Assembly (NCBI GenBank): GCA_039720395.1
Contig: CM077827.1
Coordinates: forward strand, 10,207,991-10,271,990
Reading direction: 5' to 3'
Source: Liquidambar formosana
Taxonomy: Eukaryota; Streptophyta; Magnoliopsida; Saxifragales; Altingiaceae
Length of the DNA: 64,000 nt
In this document: positions 1 through 12,092 of the stretch, in pieces
Layout of the letters: each line of letters opens with the position of its first letter
How positions within the stretch are numbered: the stretch's first letter is position 1
Notes under the pieces: model-generated
Seen by the model: only the letters and a program-made list of their open reading frames with translations
Database searches by the model: none
What the model was told of the DNA's origin: nothing
Program-made: the position numbers and the translations under genes

Positions 1-1884
1 CAATGCTAGCTCTATTGATTTTAATGGATGTTTTTTTCCCACTTTTTGTTATTATTATATCTTTGACATCACATGATGGATGATTGAATTAGTAGATTCT
101 TTAGGTGAACTATCAAATTAGCCTCTTTAAGGTTTACCTTTGGTTTGGTATTAATTAAAAAAAAACAAAAACAAAAACAAAATGTAAAATTTTTTTTTAA
201 AAAAAATTATAAATGGAAAAGGGGAAATGGGCTAAATTTGGAGGGGTTATGTGTAATTTTCCATAAAATAAAATAGAGTATAATATTGGAACTATGGACG
301 GCACCATAAGAAATTAAGAATATTCCTTCGCAGTACTAAGAAACATGCCAATATGCCATGGAGTAGCTAACAGGTCCATTTTGGAATTTAGAATTCAACA
401 CGATTAATATATTCTATATATTTTTGGTAGGTGGGTATGATTTGATCACAATAAAGTTTGTGATGATGAAATCTTATTGAAGGTTGCTGAGTCTAAATCA
501 AATGCATTTATGATCTGTTAAATTACTGATGATAAATAGAAAAATCCATGAATATTATAAAATTCAGAATTTGTTTGAATATATTGGAGTTGGGGATGTC
601 AATGGAATGGGTTTAGGTATGGGGAGCCATCTCCCAACCCTAACTTGTTGGGATTTATCCCTTCCCAACCCCGTCCTAAACCTACTTTGAATTTAACATC
701 CAATTCCCATTCCTATCCCATTTAAATTTGAAAATCTCATTCCTGCCCCAGTCCTGTTTATATTTTGTGGGACAAAACAGGACGGGAATGGATGAAACAA
801 AAAATCGATTACATTCTATAGTATAATTTTGTTTTTAGGAAAAATAATTATTTTATTTTACTATATTTATAATAAGAAATATTTAAAATTCGTTCATTAA
901 ATTCATCAAGCTACTTTTAATTTTCCTATATGAAAAATTAATAAAACGCAACATAACAATTAAAAAAAGTCACGTAAAAATAAGAATTTCTTTTAATAAA
1001 AGTGTCACAACTTGCAACAAAGGCAAAAAACAACCTAACAAATTTTTGATAAACACAACCTAACAAATTAGAGGCCTTTATATATTACTAGTTATTGCAC
1101 ACGGATTTTTTTGTCAACAATAAAATGATTTAAAGATCATCAATTATTTTCCTAAACAAACATATAAAAGATCGATGCTTTCCAAGATCTTTTTAGCTTG
1201 AATAGGGATTGACTCTTTTCATGTAGCATAGCTCATCATCTAGTGGTAATTATCTCTTCAATATTGTTCATATCGATTAAATATAAACTTTATTTACTTA
1301 AGGAAGGTTATGCAGCCATTTATTCTTTAACATTTAATCCATATTAAGTGTGAAGATTTGAGATGTTAAGAAATTATTTACTACTCTGTAGAAGGTTTTA
1401 GTCCCTCAACATCAGATGATCTGGAAAGAAATGTTAACACATAATGACACGTAACTATCAAGAATCTAAACAAATAACTTATTCATTGTCTACCAATTTT
1501 CTACACATCTACAATAAGAAACATATCAATAAAAAAGTAAAAAAGAGAATAATTAAAACCAAAATAAATGGAAAAAGTATATACTTAATCTCTAAAGAGA
1601 ATTTAATTTGGTTGAATTGTTAACCACATGACAAGTCCATTGTATCGTAAAAATTATATGCAAAAGAATAGACTAAATTTATTAATGAATTAATAGTTTA
1701 TATAATGTGATTTACACATCAACAAATTCTAATACATTTTGGATTACTTAGGGGGGGCAAGGTTTAAAGCAAGTAACAAAAACCCTAACGCGTGGACTGA
1801 TGTGACTCATGACAAGATATCCACACCAAGAAATTCCTATCCATATATACATACCAAAATGAAGCTCGTTCTCAAATTTTAAGC
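1..1884. other. AT-rich intergenic DNA, no gene seen
   Basis: No convincing coding region on either strand. Around 590-830 there is a C/T-rich stretch opening with GGGGATGTCAATGGAATGGG, which resembles one end of Ac-like hAT elements; no matching second end was found, so it is at most a relic. The rest is AT-rich with short homopolymers. Confidence 0.5.
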
Positions 1885-1892
1885 TCTATAAT

Positions 1893-2284
1893 GGAGGTTT
1901 TTATTGGCACTTATAGGCTTGCTTTTCATCACTAATTTATTTTATATTTTGAGATTTTAGAAAAATATAGAAAGTTTTCATAAAAATCGATAGCGTTGTT
2001 TATTAAAAAAAATCATTTTAGACAATGTTGTAGAAAAAAGTTTTTCCAAAATCTATCGTATTAGTAAACTTTTTAGTCATTTATGAATCAAAAATTATAA
2101 ATGGTAAAAAAGTCTACTTAGATTTTAGAAAAACTTTTATTCTAAAAAGTTGTTCAAAATGATATTTTCTAATAGGATGCGCGATCAGTCTTTATGGAAA
2201 CTTTCTATATTTTTCATAAAATCTTAAATTATAAAATAAGTGGGAGATGAAAAGTAAGTTTTTGGGTGTCAATAGAAGGCCCCA
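1893..2284. mobile_element. Foldback MITE with 8-bp TSD (hAT-like)
   Basis: The two halves are imperfect reverse complements for about 170 bp each. The left half begins GGAGGTTTTTATTGGCAC and the reverse complement of the right end begins TGGGGCCTTCTATTGACAC. Both halves carry the same inner segment around AAAAATATAGAAAGTTT. The element is flanked by TCTATAAT at 1885-1892 and 2285-2292, an 8-bp duplication as hAT elements make. It has no coding capacity and the RNA could fold into a long hairpin. Family assignment rests on TSD length only. Confidence 0.75.
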
Positions 2285-2292
2285 TCTATAAT

Positions 2293-2761
2293 AGGTCTTT
2301 TTATGTAATACAAAGCCATCCATTAAAATCGAGTTGATTCAGTTCTTAATTTGACCCATCCCAAATTGAAAAGTCAAATTGAAAATGGGGATAAACTAAA
2401 TTACCTTTTACAATATTAAAAGTAATGCGTCTTTGGGTCAACTAAGTTTTTTTGTCAAATAATAAAGCGTCTGAATTGTAAAAGCCCGACTAATCCTCAT
2501 TGCTAATGCAGTAACAACGTAAGAGTTATCTATACAGACCTTAACCCTCCGTCGTAAATTTTAAGGAAAGTCAACTAGTTTCTATTATACGGCTCAATGT
2601 GATCAAGGCAAAGAGTCAATCAAAAGATACATAAAGATCTCATTTCGTTGCACACAAAATAAAATAATAATAAAAATAAAAGATCTCAATTCTCTTAATA
2701 TGGTAATGTTCTAGAATCCTCCGCCTTCATCATTCTTTTGCATAATTGAGTGATTTCAGCT
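2293..2761. other. Intergenic, nothing recognised
   Basis: AT-rich DNA between two MITEs. I see no gene, RNA or repeat structure in it. Confidence 0.4.
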
Positions 2762-2770
2762 TTATAAAAA

Positions 2771-3470
2771 GGGAAAATGACAGATTGATGGGTTAAAATA
2801 AATGAAATATTAAAAGGGGTAAAACTTTCCTATGGCATTAGAAGTGGTAATAATAAATTTTAATTTAAAAAAAATTAGGTTTAGGGTTAAATATCTATTA
2901 TACCATTTTATTTTATTTTATATTTATTGTTATTATTATTTTTTTTTTTTGCACCACTCCAAACATGTCAAACCATTCTCTTCTCTCCTTATTAGATAAA
3001 ATTTAACCCTAATATTTCTTTACTATATTGAGAAAGAGGAAAAAACAATTGATTCTCTATTTATATGTTTTATAGGGAATTGGAAACTTTCATTTACAAA
3101 GATGTCATTCAACTATTGGAAAAAATTAAAAAAAAAAAAAAAATTCCAAATCTAAGTATGTAGATGATTATTATTTTTGTTGAAAATCAAATATATGATT
3201 GGTTTTTTGGAATTATGTTTTGAGTTTTTAAAATTAAGATAAAAGGGATTAGGGATGGGTTTAATACTTTAATGTAATTAAGAAGAGTATTTAGGTGGGA
3301 TATAAAAATAAATAAATAAAAAGGGTAGAATGCATATCATAATATGGTAGATGGTAGAAACCCTTTTTTGGAGATTAAAATATATTATTATCATTTTAAA
3401 TGGAATATGAAAGATTTGACAATTTATTTGGAATTACTTTTATTTTAACCCTCCATTTTGTCATTCTCCC
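2771..3470. mobile_element. Non-autonomous Mutator-like element
   Basis: The left end reads GGGAAAATGACAGATTGATG and the reverse complement of the right end reads GGGAGAATGACAAAATGGAG, with similarity continuing about 35 bp inward (GGGTTAAAATAAA on both sides). It is flanked by a perfect 9-bp duplication, TTATAAAAA, at 2762-2770 and 3471-3479. A 9-bp TSD with GGGAAAAT-type ends is characteristic of Mutator-like elements. About 700 bp, AT-rich, no transposase. Confidence 0.75.
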
Positions 3471-3495
3471 TTATAAAAATTACTCCATATGTTTT

Positions 3496-4799
3496 TGTTA
3501 TCCCAAGTGTAAAACTCTAGAGGGGGGGTGAATAGGGTTTATAGCCAATTAAAAAAAAAATTATGGCAAACTAAAATTCAGATTATTGCAATCAATAGAA
3601 AATGCAACAATAAGCAATAATAAGAAGGAGTTAGAGAATGCAAACACAAGATATTAACGAGGTTCGGCCTTCCCGCCTACGTCCTCGCCTCAAGAGCGCC
3701 GCTTGAGGATTCCACAATCCACTATGACAATCTCCTTCAAGGGTGGAGATCAAACCTTTTACAAAGAGATGCTCTTTTCAAGACAAATCTCTCTTGTCTC
3801 ACTAGGGTTCACACAACCCTTACAACACTTGAATTTGAAGTTGGTTTGTTGTAAACAATCACTCTAGCAGTAAATACAACTCTTGAAAGCTCAACAAACT
3901 TCTAATAATTTGCTCAATTGAATGCTCTTTAAGAATTAGGGCTTGAAAGCTCTTTTTCAAAGGATGGAATTGATTGCTCTTGTATGGATGCACATAAATG
4001 AGTTTGAAAGCTTGTATTTATACCCATTTGGCCTATTATGCCCGTTGCAAGCATTAAATGCCGGGAAATAGCCGTTTGGTGGCAATAAATGCATCATTTG
4101 GCTTTCAAAAAAACTAGCCGTTATAGCTTATTTCGAGTGATATAGTCGACTAAACATTCCATATAGTCGACTAAATAAACCAGTAGCAGAAATAGGCCAT
4201 TTCAGCATGATTTAGTCGACTAAACTTTCCCATATAGTCGACTAAATAAACCAGTAGCCAAACTGGTCTATTTTTACATGATGTAGTCGACTACATCAAT
4301 GATGTAGTCGACTAAACCTTGTATTTTTCTAGGTTTAGCCTCTTCTCAAGGGTTTTCTCCTATTAAGACCATTTCTATCGACTTAGGCCTTTTGGAGATG
4401 ATAAATTCATTATGATTAAGGGTCCTAAGGTCCATCTAAGTCATTTGAGCACGGTCATGAGCAATTATATACATTTTGGAACCTAAAACCTCACTAGTAG
4501 CCTAAGTGAGTCTCCATAGACTATGATTGCATGGCTTGAGGTGCTTGAAGGTCCATTTGCTAGCTTTTTATGCTCTTGTTGCATCATGCTTGAGTTTCTT
4601 TGAAGTTTTGGACACGAGCCTTGAGTTGTATGGCTTGATCGTGCTTTCGAGGGCATGTACTTGAGTCATTGATCCTTTTGAGCTTTAGTACCTAACTTTG
4701 ATCATTAGCTTGACAATTAAACCATTAGAATTCTCATCAATTTCTTGTTATCATCAAAATCCAAAAGATACCCTTGGATAAAAGCCAATGGGGCCAACA
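3496..4799 (-). mobile_element. Solo LTR, Copia type (SIRE/Maximus-like)
   Basis: On the minus strand it begins TGTTGGCCCCATTGGC and ends TTGGGATAACA, so it has canonical TG...CA ends. It is flanked by the 5-bp duplication GTTTT at 3491-3495 and 4800-4804. A TATAAATA box lies on the minus strand at 4015-4022. No internal retroelement sequence adjoins it, so it is a solo LTR left by LTR-LTR recombination. The CCCCCCTCTAGAGT-like stretch near its 3' end and the TTTTGATGATAACAA near its start resemble SIRE/Maximus Copia LTRs; that family call is from memory of the motif style. Confidence 0.82.
4143..4314. repeat. Six TAGTCGACTA palindromes inside the solo LTR
   Basis: The perfect 10-bp palindrome TAGTCGACTA occurs at 4143, 4164, 4213, 4235, 4284 and 4305. 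The copies are arranged as three pairs about 21 bp apart, with a larger step of 49-70 bp between pairs. On the LTR's minus strand they lie upstream of its TATA box, in the likely U3 enhancer region. Confidence 0.8.
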
Positions 4800-5094
4800 G
4801 TTTTGTCCTTAAGAAGCTATTTCTTTCTCTAGATATTATCAAAAGTTAACCATTTTATATAACTTAACTAAAATCGAATAGTTAAGATCATTCAATTAAT
4901 AAAATTTACTTTTTAAAATATTTAAACTCTATTTGATTGCGCTTTTTAAAAGATCTACTAATAAGTAGAAATAATCTTCTTCTTTTTTTTTTTTTTTTGG
5001 TTTTTTTTTTTCTTGCTTTTAGCTATTTAGTAAAAGCAACAAAACCAAAAGAATGATTAAAGATTTAAAGTAAAATCAACAAAACCAATGTATT

Positions 5095-5425
5095 TACACT
5101 GTGTTCGGCAACCACAAAAGAAATGAAAAGAATTCATTCAATAAAAATGAAAGGAATGAAAACAGAATTCAATTCCCTTTGTTTTGTTTGCTATGGAGGG
5201 AATTTAAAATGAAGAAATTTAATTAGGTCTTATTTTTCTTATAACTCTTTTACGAGTAATAAATCCAATTCCCTCGGAATTCCACTCCTTTGAGCCGGAT
5301 TTCAGTACATACTCAAATCCTTTTTAATTCCTAAATCTGTCCATTCCAAAAACTGGAATTCAAAATAATAAATAAATTCCGTTACATTCCCTCTAAATCC
5401 CTCGGTTCCAAACAAAGCTAGTGCT
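5095..5425. mobile_element. Probable MITE with degenerate inverted ends
   Basis: The left end CACTGTGTTCGGCAACC and the reverse complement of the right end CACTAGCTTTGTTTGGAACC are related. The interior is rich in GGAATT/AATTCC words, as in small hAT-type MITEs of plants. I could not find a clear TSD, so borders are approximate. Confidence 0.4.
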
Positions 5426-6887
5426 TTAGTTTATTTTATTTTTGCTAGGTAAGAGACGCATTCTGTTTGTCGGGTTCTAATAATGTTTACTGATAATGAG
5501 ACTTAATTATGTGGAAGAGACATGAAAGGAATCTGATTAAAGATTTAAAGAGGTGAAATAGCTCTGTTGGTTGGAATAATACTTATGGAAGTACACTGTA
5601 TAACGCAAAACACAGATATTGGAGAAACCACAATGTATTGTCACCAAACTCGATCTCTGTCATTACAAGTACTCCACTATAAGTTGGATATTGCATGATG
5701 AGATTTGAAAAATCTTTACTGTATGGAGCACTTTGGGTTTCATTTTGTTCACTAATCTGGGAGGGTGAAACAAGCCAAGCCAATTCCAATCCTTAGAAAT
5801 ATTCTCAGTCATGTTGAGGACGAGCCTCTGCCAAGCTTGAGGCCAGGTTGAGCATGGCAATTGGCAAAACACTACTCGATCAGCTGAGCTCATTTACAGT
5901 CCCGGTGTGCATTTTTCAATATAGATTCAAACTCCCTATAGCATTACTCAGATGAGAGTTTTTCCCCTTTTTTCTTTTTCTTGGTTCTTTTTGTGGGTAG
6001 AAGGTGAGAAGTTTGCTAGCCAAAAGAAAGCAGAGGAAGAGAGATGGTGGGATAAGTGGGAACTAAAGAGAGAATGATTGTCAAAACAGAAGTTTTGCGC
6101 CCACAATCAATCCAAGTAGCATTCAGATAATGCTTAGACAAGTGTGCTGATGATGATTTGCACCTCATATGTGGAGTACATGTGTAATGCAGGCAAATAA
6201 AGCAAACCCACTTGTTAATGGCTCCAAAGTCAAAGAAGTGTGTGAGTATATATATATTTGCAATAATCATAACAAAATAAATCCTTCTTGCATTGAAAAT
6301 GAGGGGGAAAAAAAAAAAGGAATTATCAGATGCTTGGATGAATTTGATGTCAGTCTTAAGTGACAATGATTTTAAGCGAATATGAAAAGACCCCAACTTC
6401 TCCCAACAAAAATAAAGTAAACAGAAAATGGGCATCAATGATAAGAAAGCAAAAACTACATCAATTTAAGTCACTAGGCTAGCCAGCCCAGCCATTAATG
6501 GTGAGGGAGGGTGCCCTCCAATTGTAGCAGAAGAAAAAAATAAAAAAGAAATACAATTTTTTTTAGCTCCTAAAGCAGGAAACTTCTTCCAAAATCCGAA
6601 GTCCCAACCAACAGTACCTAGAATTCAAATCTACTTAATGCTCTATCTACAATCACAACATAGACAAGTGGCCCCTATCAAAACAAAGAGCACCCAAAAA
6701 TTAATGGCCTGGGTTAGAACATACTAAATTATAGTAAAGATCATTAAAGCTACAAAAATTTGGCCAGCAATTTGGAAGTGATTTCTTGCTTTTAAAAACA
6801 AAAAAATGCATTGATTTCTACTTCTTAAAAGCAAGGAAGTACTTTCAAATTACCAACCAAAAACCGTACCTAAGTTTCAACAAAATT
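5426..6887. other. 3' flank of the ARM-repeat gene
   Basis: No convincing gene. The ORFs present are short, low-complexity and resemble no protein family. The part next to 6887 must include the 3' UTR of the minus-strand ARM-repeat gene, but I could not place its polyadenylation site. A short inverted pair, CTTGCTTTTAAAAACA near 6786 and its counterpart near 6827, is the only structure noted. Confidence 0.4.
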
Positions 6888-8093
6888 TCATGGTGAGGAA
6901 CCCCATAATACCTCAGCAACAATGGTGGCAGCCTCTGCATCAGAAACAGAGGCTTCTCTTAATCTCCTCAGTATTTCCAACTTAAATGCTCTTCTCTCTC
7001 CCTGTCCCAACCCTTCTCCCACCTCCAACTGTATTGCAAACCTCGCAACGCAGCTCGCAAACGGATGATTCCCCGTAATTTTCCTCTCTTCGCTCTCCAT
7101 TTCCATTTCCATTTCCATTTTCGATTCTGTTTCTACATGAGTTCCTCCATTTCCATTCTCATCGAACTGTTCCATCTCGGCCAAATCACCTCCATGTTCT
7201 GATCTTTGTAACTCCACAAGCTTCTCGATCAACCCTTCTTCAAGCATTGCTTCAACCGCTTCTTTCCTCTCAAAATACCCAATTTCCAGTACGCACTCCA
7301 TGGCCATTACTTGAATCGACAAATCCTCCGAGCCCATCAAAAGGCTCATGATTTTTGGGATTTCACCATTCGACTCGATTTCATCGACCAAAGGGCTTTT
7401 GATCAACTTGATGAGCGACGAAAGAACTTGCAGTGACCGCGCCGACGCCATGGAAATTAAGGCTCGGATTGTCCGTCCCATTAGTACCAATCCAACGAAA
7501 ACATCCTTGTTGAATCGAACCAGAGCCGCTATCACAAGACCCGACCGTTCTCGAATCGGCTTCGAGCAGGTCGAGTCACAAAGTATGAATTCAAGCATTG
7601 AGAATATCTTCGCTTTGAGAATCAAATCTTGTAAATCTCTATTGAAACCTTGGGATACCCTTGTTTCGAAGTCAACCAATGCCTTAACTTTTTCGTCCTC
7701 ATCGACGGATTCTTCCAGCGTTTCCACGAGTTTTTTCACTTGATCTCTGTCGATCCACGCTTGGATTTCGGTCTCGATCGATTTGGCGACTTGGGTAATC
7801 TTGTAGTTGGTGAGTTGGCGACGGAGGAGGGATTGGAGGCCATAGCCTTGGGATTTTTCGAGATTTTCGACGAGGGTGTTGAGGTTGCAGAGTAGTGTAG
7901 AGAGATTAAATAGAGTTGGGTCAGTCGAGAGAACTCTCAAGGCTTCGGTATCGAGCTCTATTAAAGCTTTAATGGCGGTTTCGGAATCGGATCTTGTGAA
8001 GATGGGCTTGTTTTGTAGATCTTTAGAAGCTTTCTTCAGAACTTCCAGCACTCTCAATGCATGTTGGTTATCTTGGTTTCGAGCTTCATCCAT
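6888..8093 (-). CDS. ARM-repeat protein without U-box, single exon
   Basis: Intact 401-residue ORF with no intron. The first 110 residues or so are helical and resemble the N-terminal (UND-like) region of plant U-box/ARM proteins. Residues about 115-300 are leucine-rich helical repeats of armadillo type (for example IPKIMSLLMGSEDLSIQVMA). An acidic low-complexity insert with alternating Met-Glu lies near 320-335. The last 60 residues contain CVARFAIQLEVGEG and end SDAEAATIVAEVLWGSSP, a tail I associate with plant ARM-repeat family proteins. No U-box is present, so ubiquitin-ligase activity is not implied; ARM repeats usually bind proteins. The start is supported by a C/T-rich leader upstream and by no upstream in-frame ATG. 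I do not recognise a named orthologue. Third-position use and intactness suggest a live gene. Confidence 0.85.
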   Translation of the reverse strand: MDEARNQDNQHALRVLEVLKKASKDLQNKPIFTRSDSETAIKALIELDTEALRVLSTDPTLFNLSTLLCNLNTLVENLEKSQGYGLQSLLRRQLTNYKITQVAKSIETEIQAWIDRDQVKKLVETLEESVDEDEKVKALVDFETRVSQGFNRDLQDLILKAKIFSMLEFILCDSTCSKPIRERSGLVIAALVRFNKDVFVGLVLMGRTIRALISMASARSLQVLSSLIKLIKSPLVDEIESNGEIPKIMSLLMGSEDLSIQVMAMECVLEIGYFERKEAVEAMLEEGLIEKLVELQRSEHGGDLAEMEQFDENGNGGTHVETESKMEMEMEMESEERKITGNHPFASCVARFAIQLEVGEGLGQGERRAFKLEILRRLREASVSDAEAATIVAEVLWGSSP

Positions 8094-8320
8094 AGCTGGT
8101 CTGGTTTGAAGCTCAATGGAAGCGTGTGTTATAGAGAAAGCGAAAGAGAGAGAGAAACAGAGAGGTTACTGTGTACAGCTGTGGGCGATTGAAGGAGGAA
8201 CCCAACAACCAGTCTCGTATAAAGGCGGTACCAACCGTTCAATTTTTCGCATGCATAGCCAAACAAGTAAACCAGTTGTCAGGAGTTGGGGCTGGGTACG
8301 TATCGTATCGCGTATCGCTC
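8094..8320 (-). promoter_or_regulatory. 5' UTR and core promoter of the ARM-repeat gene
   Basis: Read on the minus strand, a pyrimidine-rich leader (CTCTCTGTTTCTCTCTC) lies 25-65 bp upstream of the start codon, as in many plant core promoters (Y patch). A weak TATA-like CTTTATAC lies at about 8217-8224. The transcription start is not determined. Confidence 0.4.
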
Positions 8321-9255
8321 TCTTAGGACCTGTTTGGCAACTCAGGGTTTGGGCCGGGCAAGTTCAAAACTAGTTAAGCTGGCTACTTAATATCAAAGCT
8401 AGTTTCAAATTGAACTTGTTCACAGCTTGTTTGGTTGAAATCAGTTTGTATTTTGGTTCTTTGTAATCATAAGAGGAGAAAACAAAAGGAATGGAAAAAT
8501 GAGATGGCGTTCATAGAGTTCTCACATTCATATGAGAGAGATTGCCAACAAAAAAAAAAAAGGAAAAAACCAATTCATAGATCCCCTTTAAATATAAAAT
8601 TTCCATTGTAATATTCCAACTAAAAAATCTTAATCCACTATATACCCAATTTCCATCATCAAATCTATTCAAATTTCCCAAATCAAACCCCTAGCTCCAA
8701 AAATTCCCAATTCTCATCAATATTCTTTTTAAAAGGAAAAAAAAAAAAATTCAAAACCTTTATATAGTCTCATATTTTTTTTATACAGAATATAATTTGT
8801 TTAATTAGTTAGAATTAAAAACAATTGAAGAAGAAGAAGGAGAACGAGAAGAGGAGGATGGAGATGACGACGTTGATGATGATAGTGCCTTGAAGATCAT
8901 AAAAGAAGGCTATCAATTAAAATAATTTCCATTCACCATTAAGAAACTTGAGGACTGTAGAAAAGATGGAGGGTGAGAGCTCATAGGGTTGAGATCTGAA
9001 GAAAAATGGAAGATCAGATCTAGTGAACAAAGGATAAGGAAACATTCTTCGAGAAATTCAAAACCCTTATATCTCTTCTGCTCATTTTCCCTTTTATTGT
9101 GTTCTCGTCATTTGAATTTTTAAATAAAAGCTGAACCAACTTTCTTAAACCAAGTATTTGTTGGAACGAATACAACTGGATTTTGGGCCATAAATTAGAA
9201 CAAAACAAAACCAGTTAAGCGTCCTCAATGACCTTACCAAACACAGGCCAACCTA
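8321..9255. mobile_element. Probable hAT-like non-autonomous element
   Basis: The left end GACCTGTTTGGCAACTCAGG and the reverse complement of the right end GGCCTGTGTTTGGTAAGG match imperfectly. The ends GGCCTGTTTGG are common in plant hAT-type MITEs. The interior is AT-rich with no ORF of interest. No TSD could be read, so the borders and the family are tentative. It abuts the ARM-repeat gene promoter. Confidence 0.38.
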
Positions 9256-9587
9256 TTTGGTCTAGGATTATAGCCAATAGAACCGGTTTTGAGCTTTGCG
9301 AAACACCCCCTTATTGTGCTCTACTGGTATGCAGATAACCTCCTTTTTTTTTTTTTTCCTTTTTCATTTTGATTTTGATTTTGGTTTTCTTTTTTCTAGG
9401 CTAGTCTGCACTTCTCTGCAGAGAATTAAGAACAAGGGGGTAAGACTTGACCATCAAGTGGTATTGAATGTTCCATTGGACATTAACTCTATATGGTTCG
9501 CAGATTTTATCAAGAAAAAAATATATATACAAGAAATTATATTTTTTTCTTATTTGATTGCAATGAAAAATTAGAAAAAAAAAAATA

Positions 9588-11351
9588 GGGAAAATTACAC
9601 TTTGCCCCTTCCATCTTTTGCCGGAAATCACTTTTCACCCCTCATCTACAAAATCCTACAATTAGCCCCCTGAAATACTGGAACAGAACACATTGCACCC
9701 GACCATTAAACTGCCGTGACCTGCTTAACAAAACAGTCATGTGCATTGCACATGACTCTTATCTCTACCCAAAATACCCTTAAATGCAATCTCATGTGCT
9801 CCACTGCTCCTCATCCTGACATAAGTTACTTTCTCTTTCTTCTTCTATTCCTCTCTTCTTTTACATGCACACCTGCCCACCCTTCGTTATCAGCCAAAAA
9901 TTTGACCCAAAAAAAATAGTAGAAAAATCATCCAAAAATCAAAGTTGGTCAATTCTTGGTTGAAGTTGGTTAATAAAGGTCCCACAAGGTGGGCCCACTG
10001 TAGCAAGTCAAATGGTTAAAGATGGGGCCCATCAGGTCAACCTAAGGTCTTCAAAATCATGAGAACACGATATGTGTGGGTGAGTGCACCCACACTAGAT
10101 CACAATCCACTTCATTTCCCACCTTCCCCGGGTTGCACCTGGAAACCATTTGGTTGTGTGAGTTTTTGGCCAACTTCTCTCTAACTTTTCTCTCTCATTT
10201 CTCAACCAATTTCAATGATTCAAAAGCCAAATGAAAGCTTGTCAAGCTCTCTACAAGATTATATAAATGGTTCTCATAAAAACTCACAAAGCATAGGGGT
10301 TTTGGGACTCAAAGATTCGGGTTTTCATGACCCAAAAATCTGCAAATTTCTAAAACACTATACTATGGCCATTTCTTCCAAAATTTGACACCACCAGTAT
10401 GTTCCTTGGCCCCAAAAACTTAGGATTAGGTCATATACTTCGTACAACTTAGGAAACTATGAAAATCTCAACACACACGCACGCGCATACATATACATAC
10501 ATTCCATTAACAAAATGGCAAGAAACTTACCTCAAGAGTAACTCTTGTGAGAATCTAAGATATCACTTTCTCCTCCCTTCCTCCCTTCTCCTCCTCATGA
10601 ACCTCTCTTTCTGTCTCTCTCGGGTTCTCTTTCTTTCTTTCTCTCTTTGTATCTCTCAGAGCATCTCCAGTAGTGCTCTTTTACACATCTCTAATGGCAT
10701 TCTTCATGTCAACAAGTAGGCTAGCGCTACGTAGATTACAACCTTTTTTAAAAGTTTCAGATAGTTGATTAATGTCACATGCCATGCAGATCTAGTTTTT
10801 TTTTTTGTTTTTTAAAGCCGCTAACTATGGCAGCTTCCTTCTTTATTTCCGCCTCATCTTCATCTTCCTCTGCTTCCCACATGAAGTGTGCGTACGATCC
10901 CAACACCGTATTGCATCCATCCCCACGAATAACCACATCACTCTTTGTTTGGTAAACGAGAAAACCATAGGATGAAAGGATAAAAAAATTTTAAAAAAGG
11001 TGAGAGAGAAGAAAGATCGAAGAGAAAGTACCAATCGTTAGGAGAGGCGGAAACGGCTTGATCGAAGTAAGATTTGGCTTCCTATTTCTTCCCGCCGATG
11101 TGATATGTCTGGAAGCTTCCTGTGGAAGCTTTTATATGAGGAAGACAAAAAGCGGGAAATGTTAAGGGGGGCTATTTCGTCATTTCACTTCTTCAGCACT
11201 AAGGGTAAATTGGTTATTCCATTGATTCCCTTAACGCCGTTAGCCAATTCCCCTTTTCCAGTATTTCGGGGGGCTAATTGTAGGATTTTGTAAATAAAGG
11301 GTGAAAAGTGATTTCCGGCAAAAGATGAAGGGGGCAAAGTGTAATTTTCCC
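9588..11351. mobile_element. Non-autonomous Mutator-like element, 1.76 kb
   Basis: The terminal inverted repeats are about 100 bp long. Left begins GGGAAAATTACACTTTGCCC and the reverse complement of the right end begins with the same 20 bases. Both continue through TTTTGCCGGAAATCACTTTTCACC and CTACAATTAGCCCCC in the same order. It is flanked by a perfect 9-bp TSD, AAAAAAATA, at 9579-9587 and 11352-11360. There is no transposase. The interior (9700-11250) holds only short ORFs and CT-rich stretches; whether it carries captured host sequence cannot be told without a search. Confidence 0.88.
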
Positions 11352-11360
11352 AAAAAAATA

Positions 11361-11944
11361 ATTTTGACTTATTATGATTTCATATTTTCTATCATTTTCT
11401 TTTTTCGGCATTTTTTTTTCATTTTTTTTTCCATGGTAGAATTCATGAACCAAATAGAGGATAAAAGTTGTTTAAATGGAATCCTACTAAACGATCAATT
11501 ATAGATGGTCAAATATGCGAACAAAGAAAATTATACTGGAAATGAGCATTACACCCACAGAAGGGTCCCACCTCATATGAGTACGAATTCCTATGAGATA
11601 AATCTCTGAATCAGCTGTGGGAAAATTATATAATGAATCAGATTTTGGAATATTGGAGGAGGGGAAGCTAAAACCTTCTAGAGTAGAAGGAGTGCCTTTT
11701 TTTTTTTTTTTTACTTTAGCATCTCACTTCACCAATTCATCCATTTCAAATAATATCATCAATCACTATAGTTATGTTGCCCTAGTGATACTTGTAACAA
11801 TTATAAAATGAATGATGAAGATTCAATTCTAACTAATTACAGAAAAGGAAAAAAAATATGAAAATATTTATAATAAATTATTTTAGATTTCCTTGGAATT
11901 TTTCCTAATCTTAAAGCTTCTATCTCCCTATATTGCGTAGAAAG
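11361..11944. other. Intergenic, nothing recognised
   Basis: AT-rich with a T14 run near 11698-11711. No gene or element border seen. Confidence 0.4.
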
Positions 11945-12092
11945 AAAAAACTGGTGAGGGGTCTATTCAAGTTAAATATGGATGGAAAGTATAGGGAATC
12001 CAGAAATAAGTAGAGGTGGTGGTGTTATTCGAGATCATAGGGGAAATTTTGATTTTGTTTTTGTGATTGGGTTATTTTGTTTAGTGTGCTTG
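11945..12092 (+). pseudogene. LINE RNase H relic, cut by the Tat element
   Basis: Plus-strand translation from about 11968 gives KLNMDG, followed after a break by GGGVIRDHRGNF, the usual start of the RNase H domain in plant L1-type LINEs (consensus KLNvDGs...GGGGviRDh.G). It has stops and a frameshift. The Tat retrotransposon inserted after its last base, and sequence resembling a LINE 3' UTR resumes at 35693. Confidence 0.6.

Noticed and set aside
5583..6438. Minus-strand ORFs downstream of the ARM-repeat gene
   Set aside because: Phe/Leu/Lys-rich low-complexity translations of AT-rich DNA, no splice or domain support.
7348..8109. Plus-strand ORFs opposite the ARM-repeat gene
   Set aside because: Mirror frames of a well-supported minus-strand protein; no family resemblance.
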